From Chloroflexota bacterium (GTDB taxonomy: Bacteria > Chloroflexota > Dormibacteria > Aeolococcales > Aeolococcaceae), in contig VBHE01000284.1 in NCBI GenBank assembly GCA_005889515.1, positions 6,408 to 22,287 of the forward strand: 15,880 nt of DNA, written 5' to 3'. The notes beneath the pieces are model-generated. The model was not told the DNA's origin, did not search any database, and saw only the letters and a list, made by a program, of their open reading frames with translations. Numbering within the stretch: position 1 is the stretch's first letter; every line of letters begins with the position of its first letter. The translations under genes and the position numbers were made by a program. Shown here piece after piece: positions 1-5,225 of this stretch.

Positions 1-238
1 GGGCGCGGATCAGCCGCGACTGCTGCAACCAGAACAGCAGCGCCAGCGACGCCGCCTCGGCGGCGCCCAGCGCCCCGAGCAGCCGGTAGCCGTGCGGCGC
101 GCTCGCGTAGCCTCCCCGGACCATCGACCCGGCCACCAGGTAGAGGCAGATGGCGACGAGGAAGCACACGGTCTCCCGGTAGCGGCGCAGGGGTCGCTGC
201 GGCCGGCTGGCGCTGGGGGGAGGAGCACCGGTTCTCAT
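1..238 (-). CDS. partial small membrane protein, C-terminus cut by window edge
   Basis: Read on the minus strand from the ATG at 238-236, the frame stays open to the window edge, giving 79 residues. The start is Arg/Pro-rich and polar (about residues 1-22). It is followed by two apolar segments, about residues 23-40 (starting VCFLVAICLYLV) and 52-72 (LLGALGAAEAASLALLFW), with a short polar loop between. This looks like the N-terminus of a multi-pass inner-membrane protein with an Arg-rich cytoplasmic N-terminus. I cannot assign a family. Only a weak purine stretch (GCGAAG) precedes the start. It is divergent from the S53 peptidase gene, with about 137 nt between the two starts. The other frames here give Arg/Ser-rich shadow peptides without membrane segments, which supports this frame. 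Confidence 0.6.
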   Translation of the reverse strand, partial: MRTGAPPPSASRPQRPLRRYRETVCFLVAICLYLVAGSMVRGGYASAPHGYRLLGALGAAEAASLALLFWLQQSRLIRA

Positions 239-375
239 GCTTCGCACAGTGTCGCTTACCCGGGCCGCGGAGGCGAGAGGTGAGCGCCCGCCTCCCGAGG
301 TTCGCGATGGACAGGGGCTTGGGGCGCCGACGATCATGTCGGGACACCGTCGACCGTTCCCAGGGGGATCACGCC

Positions 376-1991
376 GTGCCATCGGGCCATGTCCGGCTGC
401 TCGGGCTCGCCGCCGCGCTCGTGCTGCTCGGGGTCTGTCCGCCGGCGGTGACCGCGGCCCCGACCGCCGTCCCGAGCCCGGCGGCGATCCCGGGGACCCG
501 TCAGCTGACCCTGACCGGCGCCGTCGACCTGGGGCCGGTGGCGCCCGGGACGCTCGACGTCACCATCGTCCTCCCGCTCCGCGACCGCGGCGGCGCCGAG
601 GCGCTCGCGGTGGCGGTGCACCGGCCCGGCGACCCCGCCTACCCGGCGTGGTCGCGGCGGTGTCGACCTGGGCGCGGCGAAGCGGGCTGCAGGTGGTCTC
701 GGTGTCGCAGTCGCGGACCCTGGTGCGGCTGCGCGGACCGAGCCCGAGCGTCGAGTCGGCGTTCGGGGTGCGGCTCCACCGCTTTCGCGGACCCGCCTTC
801 GACTACACCGCCACTCTCGGTGACGCCCGCCTGCCCGCAGCGCTCGCCGGCCGGGTGGCGGCGGTGCTCGGTCTCGGTGACCTGGGCCGGCTCGAGCCCA
901 GCGTGCGGCTCCCCGCGGATCCGCCGCTCCCGCCGGGTGACCCGCCACCGCTGCCGCGGCCGTCGGTGCACCTCTCCCACTACGGGCCCGCCGACCTCTG
1001 GCGGTTCTACGACGCTCCCCCGGCGTTCCGCGGCACCGGGCAGGCGATCGCAGTCATGGCCGCCGGCGACGTCTCCCATGCCCGCCGGGACCTCGCCCTC
1101 TTCGAGAGCCGCCAGGGGCTGCCGCCGGTGCGCTGGACGACCATCCAGGTCGGGGCGCCCTCGACGGACCTCGCCGGCTCGCCGGAATGGGACCTCGACA
1201 CCCAGGTCTCGACCGGCCTCGCGCCGGACGCCGCCGACCTGCTCGTCTACGACACCACCTCACTGAGCGGCGGGGACATCGCCGCGGAGTTCGCGCGCTG
1301 GGTCGCGGACGACCGCGCCCGCGAGGCGAGCGCGTCCTTCGGAGCCTGCGAGAGCCTGGCATACCTGACCGGGATCATCGAGGCCCTCGACCCGGTGCTC
1401 CTCCAGGCGGTCGCCCAGGGCCAGAGCCTCTTCGCCGCCAGCGGCGACAGCGGCTCCTTCTGTCCCGCGGTCATCGGCGTGAACGGCATCCCGCTGGGGC
1501 TTCCCGGCCCCCTCTATCCCGCCTCCAGCCCGAGCGCCATCGGGGTCGGCGGCACCACGATCACCGGGCAGCAGGGGCCGCTCAGCGAGCTGGCGTGGAA
1601 GGCCGGGGGTGGTGGGATCTCCCACCTCGAGTTGCCCCCCGGCTACCAGTCCGGCGCCGGCGGCAGCTACGTCGGGGTGGGCCGTGGCGTCCCCGACGTC
1701 AGCCTCGACGCCGATCCCCTGACCGGGTACTCGGTGGTCATGGACGGGAAGGACCTCATCGTCGGAGGGACGAGCGCAAGCGCCCCCGCCTGGCTCGGGA
1801 TCTGGGCGCGGGCCCAGCAGGCGCGCGGCGGCCGGCTCGGGTTCGCGAACGTCGCCCTCTACCGGGCTCCGGCGCGGGCGTTCCACGACGTCGTCGCCGG
1901 CTCGCAGGTGCTCCACGCCGCGACCCCGGGGTGGGACTACTGCACCGGCCGCGGCACCCCGGACATCGCCGTCCTGCTCCAGGTGCTCTAG
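376..1991 (+). pseudogene. secreted S53 (sedolisin/kumamolisin) peptidase, frameshifted in propeptide
   Basis: Acid serine-carboxyl endopeptidase made as a secreted pro-enzyme. The GTG at 376 is preferred: an AGGGGG site lies 8 nt upstream and a clear signal peptide follows (LLGLAAALVLLGV, then AVTAAP). The first frame gives a typical pro-kumamolisin start (VDLGPVAPGTLDV, then LPLRDRGG) up to YPAW at 640-651. The rest of the propeptide (VVAAVSTWARRSGL onward) and the whole catalytic domain are in the next frame, to the TAG ending at 1991. About 13-16 codons usual for the family between these segments are absent, so this looks like an out-of-frame deletion near 643-655. Catalytic residues remain: the E/D pair in EWDLD (Glu codon 1185, Asp 1197), oxyanion Asp in ASGDSG (1446) and Ser in GGTSAS (1773). 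A calcium-site-like end (FHDVV, PGWDYCTG) follows. It could be a recent pseudogene or an assembly error; there is no other internal stop. Confidence 0.8.
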
Positions 1992-2043
1992 CCAAAGGGC
2001 GTCCCCGCAGAGGCCGGGGAGCCGGCTCCGGCGGCGGAGCTCG

Positions 2044-2067
2044 GTAGCCCCGCCTAGGCGGGGCTAC
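2044..2067. terminator. perfect 24-bp palindrome between convergent genes
   Basis: Two 12-nt arms (GTAGCCCCGCCT and AGGCGGGGCTAC) form a perfect palindrome with no spacer. It lies 53 nt after the S53 peptidase stop and contains the TAG stop of the aldehyde dehydrogenase on the other strand (2066-2064). The position between convergent genes suggests a bidirectional transcription terminator, though neither side has a T-tract. In RNA the central bases would form the loop. Confidence 0.6.
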
Positions 2068-3566
2068 CCCCGCCCGCGCCCGTGGCGCAGCCGGGTGATC
2101 GCCTTGACGGCGCGCACCGCCGCCTCGGGCCGGTCGAAGCTCAGCAGGTCGACGGGGAGCGGGAACCGCACCGACGTCGTCGCCTTGGCGCGGGAGAACT
2201 CGCGCAGCCCGTCGTCGCCGTGGATGCGGCCGAAGCCGGAGTCGCCGACCCCGCCGAAGGGAAGGCTGGGGATGGCGGCGTAGGCGATGACCGCGTTCAC
2301 GCTCGTCATCCCGGCGTGCATCCGGCGGGCGAGCTCCTTGCCCCGGCGCTTGGCGAAGACCACCGAGCCGAGCCCGTAGCGGGTGTCGTTCGACAGCCGC
2401 ACCGCCTCGTCGGCGTCGCGGACGCGGACGATCGGAAGGGTCGGCCCGAAGGTCTCCTCGGTGAGGATCAGGGCGTCGGTGGGGACGTCGACGAGGACCA
2501 CCGGGTCGACGTAGGGCGCGCGGACCGCGTCGGGGCCGCCGACCACCGCCCTGGCGCCCCGCTCGAAGGCGTCGCGGAGGTGCCGGGTGATGACGTCGAG
2601 CTGCGCGGGCATCGTGATCGGGCCGATGTCGGCGCCGTCGCCCTCGCCCGCCCGCACCTTGCCCGCCAGCTCGGTCACCCTGGTCACGAAGCGGTCGTGG
2701 ACCGCGTCGACGGCGTAGACCCGCTCCACCGAGATGCACGCCTGGCCGGCGTTCTGGAGCGCGCCCCAGACCGCGGCGCCGGCGGCGGCGTCGATGTCCG
2801 CGTCCTCGTCGACGATCATCGCGTCGTTGCCGCCGAGCTCCAGGAGCACGGGGGTCAGCCGCTCGGCGCACGCCGCCATCACCCGCCGCCCGGTACGGGC
2901 CGAGCCGGTGAAGGCGAGCTTGTCGACGCCCGAGGCGCAGAGCGCCGCGCCGGTCTCGCCGGCCCCGGTCACGACCTGGAGCAGCCGGTGCTCGGGGATG
3001 GCCTCGGCGGCGGCGTCGGCCAGCCAGCGGCCGATGGCGGGGGTGAACTCGCTCGGCTTGAAGACCACCGCGTTGCCGGCGGCGAGCGCGTAGGAGATCG
3101 ACCCCATCGGCGTGTACACGGGGTAGTTCCAGGGCCCGATCACCCCGATCACCCCCAGGGGCAGGTACTCGACGCTCGCGGCCTGGTTGGCGGCGAGCAG
3201 GCCGGCGCGCACCCGCCGCGGGCCCAGCACCCGCTTCGCGTTCCGCGACGCCCACTCGAGGTGGTCGATGGCGAGCATGATCTCGAGGAAGGCGTCGTTG
3301 CGAGGCTTGCCGTTCTCGCGGTGGACGAGGTCGCTCAGCTCGTCGACGCGGCGGGTGATGAGCCCCTTGTAGGCGCGCAGCCGCCGGCCGCGCTCGGCGA
3401 AGTCGAGGGCTCCCCACCAGGCCGCCGCTGCGCGGGCGCGCTCGACCGCGGCGCCGACCTCGGCGGGCCCGTCGAGGGGGAAGCGGCCGACCACATCGCC
3501 GGTCGCGGGGTTGAGGGAGTCGAATCCCGAGGGAGAGATGGTGGGGGAGGGGGTGGCGGTGAGCAT
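2064..3566 (-). CDS. aldehyde dehydrogenase family protein
   Basis: NAD(P)-dependent oxidation of an aldehyde to a carboxylic acid in the cytoplasm; the substrate cannot be told from sequence. The chosen ATG at 3566 gives 500 residues, normal for the family, and starts shortly before FDSLNPATGDVVGRFPLDG. The upstream extension to 3722 is low-complexity and crosses a terminator-like hairpin, so it is rejected. Visible motifs are GPWNYP with VFKPSE (cofactor pocket), FTGSARTGRRV (Rossmann loop), ELGGNDAM with general base Glu243, and NAGQACISVERVY with nucleophile Cys277. The 34-residue Glu-Cys spacing is the usual one. SLPFGGVGDSGFGRIHG lies near the C-terminus. GQACISVERVY recalls GabD2-type and class-3-like dehydrogenases, but I would not name the substrate. 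The gene is monocistronic, with its stop inside the palindrome at 2044-2067. Confidence 0.95.
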   Translation of the reverse strand: MLTATPSPTISPSGFDSLNPATGDVVGRFPLDGPAEVGAAVERARAAAAWWGALDFAERGRRLRAYKGLITRRVDELSDLVHRENGKPRNDAFLEIMLAIDHLEWASRNAKRVLGPRRVRAGLLAANQAASVEYLPLGVIGVIGPWNYPVYTPMGSISYALAAGNAVVFKPSEFTPAIGRWLADAAAEAIPEHRLLQVVTGAGETGAALCASGVDKLAFTGSARTGRRVMAACAERLTPVLLELGGNDAMIVDEDADIDAAAGAAVWGALQNAGQACISVERVYAVDAVHDRFVTRVTELAGKVRAGEGDGADIGPITMPAQLDVITRHLRDAFERGARAVVGGPDAVRAPYVDPVVLVDVPTDALILTEETFGPTLPIVRVRDADEAVRLSNDTRYGLGSVVFAKRRGKELARRMHAGMTSVNAVIAYAAIPSLPFGGVGDSGFGRIHGDDGLREFSRAKATTSVRFPLPVDLLSFDRPEAAVRAVKAITRLRHGRGRG

Positions 3567-3613
3567 CCCCCGAGTATCCCAGGGTGCGTCCGTGGCGCGC
3601 CCTGGTCTCCGGG

Positions 3614-3649
3614 AAAGAAAAGAGCCGGGGCTGGCGGGCGCCCCGGCTC
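3614..3649 (-). terminator. intrinsic terminator pointing into the aldehyde dehydrogenase leader
   Basis: A perfect 9-bp stem GAGCCGGGG/CCCCGGCTC (3622-3630 with 3641-3649) has a 10-nt loop. On the minus strand it is followed by TTTTCTTT (3621-3614), the best U-tract in the window. It lies 48 nt upstream of the aldehyde dehydrogenase ATG and reads in the same direction. No protein gene on the minus strand lies upstream for it to terminate. It may be an attenuator in the dehydrogenase leader, the end of a small RNA, or a simple insulator. Confidence 0.65.
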
Positions 3650-3727
3650 GTACAGGTAAACGACCGGGGGCCGCGGAAACCTGCGCTGTCCCAGCGGTCA
3701 GGACTGCGCCGGCTCCCGGCACTTTCC

Positions 3728-3741
3728 CGAACGGCCGTTCG
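3728..3741. promoter_or_regulatory. LexA-like palindrome CGAAC-GGCC-GTTCG
   Basis: A perfect 14-bp palindrome matches CGAAC-N4-GTTCG, the core of the SOS box bound by LexA in Gram-positive bacteria and actinobacteria. It sits 162 nt upstream of the aldehyde dehydrogenase start and 257 nt upstream of the small secreted protein start. That is far from both candidate targets, so it could also be a chance GC-rich palindrome or another repressor site. Confidence 0.35.
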
Positions 3742-3906
3742 CAATCGCTGACGCCGAGGTGAACTGCTGTCGCAGTTGCGGCCGTCCCTTGTGGATACTC
3801 CGTGCACGTACGTGCTCTGTTTGCGTCGTTCGCGCCGTAAACGGCACTGTCCGAACTCGGAACAGGCCCATTGCCGCGTCAGTTATGGCCGAACTTCGGA
3901 AAATGT

Positions 3907-3937
3907 CTCGACCTGACCATCCATTTGCGGTACCCTG
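3907..3937 (+). promoter_or_regulatory. candidate promoter of the Ser/Asn-rich secreted protein gene
   Basis: CTCGA (3907-3911), 13 nt, then TTGCGGTACCCTG (3925-3937). The same bipartite string recurs before the next gene with one base change and a 14-nt gap. TACCCT (3931-3936) fits a TANNNT -10 hexamer, and TCGACC (3908-3913) lies exactly 17 nt upstream as a possible -35. The element ends 60 nt before the start codon. Confidence 0.5.
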
Positions 3938-3997
3938 ACGCCTCGCACCCGACCAGCCCGGGCGGGAGAGGTTGTCAAGGGTAGGAGGCATCAAGAG

Positions 3998-4363
3998 ATG
4001 AGCACGCCAGGAAGGAACGACCGTAGGGGGCTGAAGATCGTGGCCCTGAGCGCCGGCACGCTGCTGAGCGCGGCGATGGTCGGTGGCTCGGTCATGCAGC
4101 TGTCCTCGGCCTCGGCCGCGGCCAAGTCGTCGGACTCGACCACCCAGGCGAGCACCTTCCGCAGCCACCATCGCGACCACGACGAGGACACGACCCACGT
4201 CCGGAAGTCGGAGAAGGAGAACAACAGCCGCAGCACTCGCAAGAGCGAGAGCAACAACAGCAACAACAGCAGCAGCGGCAGCAACAGCAGCAGCCTGGTC
4301 GAGCTGAACAACGTCCTGAACAACAGCCTGAACGGCCTCTCGCTCCACATCCTCGGCCTCTAG
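3998..4363 (+). CDS. small secreted Ser/Asn-rich low-complexity protein, unknown function
   Basis: 121 residues; I recognise no family. The ATG has a strong AGGAGG site (3983-3988) 9 nt upstream. Residues 1-42 form a signal peptide: an Arg-rich start, an apolar core at about 12-34 (LKIVALSAGTLLSAAMVGG) and an SSASAAA cleavage region. Then come a His/Asp/Arg-charged stretch (about 55-82, with HHRDHDED), a pure Ser/Asn/Gly run (84-99) and a short C-terminal segment with regularly spaced leucines (LVELNNVL ... LSLHILGL) that could be an amphipathic helix. There are no cysteines and no transmembrane anchor beyond the signal. The protein is probably exported and flexible, possibly surface-attached or self-associating through the C-terminal helix (inference). 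The gene has its own candidate promoter and terminator, so it is probably transcribed alone. Its layout matches the next gene. Confidence 0.8.
   Translation: MSTPGRNDRRGLKIVALSAGTLLSAAMVGGSVMQLSSASAAAKSSDSTTQASTFRSHHRDHDEDTTHVRKSEKENNSRSTRKSESNNSNNSSSGSNSSSLVELNNVLNNSLNGLSLHILGL
4250..4294 (+). repeat. AGC/AAC trinucleotide run coding Ser/Asn
   Basis: Fifteen codons are almost only AGC and AAC (one GGC), encoding residues 85-99 of the Ser/Asn-rich secreted protein. The near-uniform codon choice points to expansion by replication slippage, so length may vary between strains. Confidence 0.8.
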
Positions 4364-4387
4364 GCCGTCCTGTCGCGAGACATCGAC

Positions 4388-4423
4388 AAGAAGGGGCGCC
4401 GGGTGACCCTGGCGCCCCTTCTT
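4388..4423 (+). terminator. terminator after the Ser/Asn-rich protein gene
   Basis: A perfect 13-bp stem AAGAAGGGGCGCC/GGCGCCCCTTCTT has a 10-nt loop and starts 25 nt after the stop codon. The T-rich end of the stem (CTTCTT) replaces a free U-tract. It separates this gene from the next one. Confidence 0.8.
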
Positions 4424-4490
4424 CGCGTCCCGCGGCCAGGGATGACGTGGCACTGATCTCCCCGGGGACCACGCTCACCACGAGGCTCTC

Positions 4491-4522
4491 AAACCGAGCA
4501 GTTTGACCAGTCTGCTCGATTT
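4491..4522. promoter_or_regulatory. imperfect dyad (candidate operator) at the next promoter
   Basis: Arms AAACCGAGCAG (4491-4501) and CTGCTCGATTT (4512-4522) are inverted repeats with one mismatch, around a 10-nt spacer. The inner 7 bp (CGAGCAG/CTGCTCG) are perfect. The dyad overlaps the upstream half of the candidate promoter at 4515-4546, as expected for a repressor or activator site. I do not recognise the regulator. Confidence 0.4.
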
Positions 4523-4546
4523 GGTGAGTACGGTTGCGGTACTCTG
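4515..4546 (+). promoter_or_regulatory. candidate promoter of the Asp/His-rich secreted protein gene
   Basis: CTCGA (4515-4519), 14 nt, then TTGCGGTACTCTG (4534-4546), nearly identical to the element upstream of the preceding gene. TACTCT (4540-4545) is a TANNNT -10 candidate. The element ends 33 nt before the start codon, giving a short leader. Confidence 0.5.
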
Positions 4547-4563
4547 GAGTCCGCAATCCAGAG
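4542..4563 (+). promoter_or_regulatory. 7-bp inverted repeat just upstream of the ribosome binding site
   Basis: CTCTGGA (4542-4548) and TCCAGAG (4557-4563) pair perfectly around an 8-nt spacer. The right arm abuts the GGGAGG ribosome site (4565-4570). The left arm overlaps the -10 candidate, so this may act as an operator on DNA rather than a leader hairpin. It is absent from the other gene's promoter. Confidence 0.35.
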
Positions 4564-4579
4564 AGGGAGGTTTTGGGGA

Positions 4580-5128
4580 ATGACCGGAACGCAGGCATCC
4601 CGGTCCCGGTCGCGCCTGGCGCTGCTCGCCCTGCTCGCGACCCTGCCGCTGGTCGCGGCCACGGTCGGGGGCGTGATCCACGCCTCGCCGGCATCGGCGG
4701 CGACCACCGCCCAGGTGCTCCACCTGATGGACGCGAACGGCGCCGCCACCGTCGCCGACCGCAGCGGCCATGGCGGGGACCACCACGGCGACCGAAGCGA
4801 CCACAGCGACCACAATGGGGACCGCCACGGCGACCGAAGCGAGCACAGCGACCGTGGGGACCACGGTGACCGGGGCGATCGCCACAACGACGGCGACCGG
4901 CACCACGACGAGGGCGACCACCACGGCGCCGAGTGCCACAACTGCGGCGTCGACAACGGTGACCACCGCAGCGGCGACAACGGCGGCGATCGCGACCACA
5001 ACGGCGACCAGCACCACGGCGAGGGCAACGGCTGCTCGCCGAAGCGCGAGAGCCTGCTCGAGGCCCTGCTCGACGGCCTCTGCACCGGGGCCGAGGAGCT
5101 CGAGCGCGCCCTGACCGGCGCCAGGTAG
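4580..5128 (+). CDS. secreted Asp/His/Gly-rich repeat protein with CxxC, unknown function
   Basis: 182 residues; no family recognised. The ATG has GGGAGG (4565-4570) 9 nt upstream. The signal peptide is Arg-rich, then LALLALLATLPLVAATVGG, with likely cleavage after ASPASA (about residue 40). Residues 62-150 are built from GDR, GDH, SDH and GDHH units, extremely rich in Asp, His, Gly and Arg. Cysteines are at 119 and 122 (CHNC), 152 and 168. Residues 154-180 (ESLLEALLDGL, then EELERALTG) are predicted by eye to be an amphipathic helix. The His/Asp density with a CxxC suggests extracellular divalent-metal binding; this is inference, since low-complexity His/Asp proteins can also be structural. 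The gene has its own candidate promoter and terminator and follows a gene with the same overall layout. Confidence 0.8.
   Translation: MTGTQASRSRSRLALLALLATLPLVAATVGGVIHASPASAATTAQVLHLMDANGAATVADRSGHGGDHHGDRSDHSDHNGDRHGDRSEHSDRGDHGDRGDRHNDGDRHHDEGDHHGAECHNCGVDNGDHRSGDNGGDRDHNGDQHHGEGNGCSPKRESLLEALLDGLCTGAEELERALTGAR
4783..4853 (+). repeat. 29-nt direct repeat, 42 nt apart, in the Asp/His-rich gene
   Basis: Copies at 4783-4811 and 4825-4853 agree at 28 of 29 bases and encode HGDRSDHSD-like and HGDRSEHSD-like units. A more diverged copy begins at 4861. The 42-nt period equals 14 residues, which points to internal tandem duplication as the source of the low-complexity domain. Confidence 0.75.
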
Positions 5129-5149
5129 GCGCGGTCCGACGACCGCCTT

Positions 5150-5178
5150 GGAGGGCGCCGCAGGCAGCGGCGCCCTCC
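5150..5178 (+). terminator. terminator after the Asp/His-rich protein gene
   Basis: A perfect 11-bp stem GGAGGGCGCCG/CGGCGCCCTCC has a 7-nt loop, starts 22 nt after the stop and lies 47 nt before the helicase ATG. There is no clear T-tract. It would isolate the small gene from the helicase. Confidence 0.65.
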
Positions 5179-5225
5179 TACCCGGCGCCTCGCCGGCAAT
5201 TCCGCGAACGCGGGACAATCGCGCC

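Larger units (their letters stand above)
3567..3997. other. 431-nt non-coding region with several perfect dyads
   Basis: There is no convincing gene on either strand between the divergent aldehyde dehydrogenase and small secreted protein genes. Frames running through it are low-complexity shadows. Besides the terminator, LexA-like box and promoter listed separately, it holds a 12-bp palindrome GCACGTACGTGC (3804-3815), a 6-bp hairpin AACTGC/GCAGTT with a four-base loop (3762-3777) and short GC hairpins at about 3690-3720. I looked for hallmark core sequences of cobalamin, TPP, SAM, glycine, cyclic-di-GMP and ydaO-type riboswitches and for a tRNA T-loop, and recognised none. It is visibly less GC-rich than the flanking genes, as expected for a regulatory region or a non-coding RNA. 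Confidence 0.6.

Noticed and set aside
2082..3659. 525-codon plus-strand frame opposite the aldehyde dehydrogenase
   Set aside because: Low-complexity antisense translation with no ribosome site or domain.
1756..3807. 683-codon minus-strand frame over the aldehyde dehydrogenase
   Set aside because: It is Arg/Pro-rich without motifs; a shadow of the aldehyde dehydrogenase, whose own frame has the Glu and Cys active-site motifs.
3650..3997. Known riboswitch (ydaO, cobalamin, cyclic-di-GMP) or tRNA
   Set aside because: None of the diagnostic core strings I looked for is present on either strand; only generic hairpins are visible.
3698..4453. 251-codon minus-strand frame as the missing gene before the aldehyde dehydrogenase terminator
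   Set aside because: It is antisense to the Ser/Asn-rich gene, carries Val/Ala runs created by the AAC/AGC repeats and has no ribosome site or domain.
4760..4900. CRISPR-like or satellite array
   Set aside because: The repeats are in frame, code for Asp/His units and have no unique spacers, so they are an internal coding duplication.
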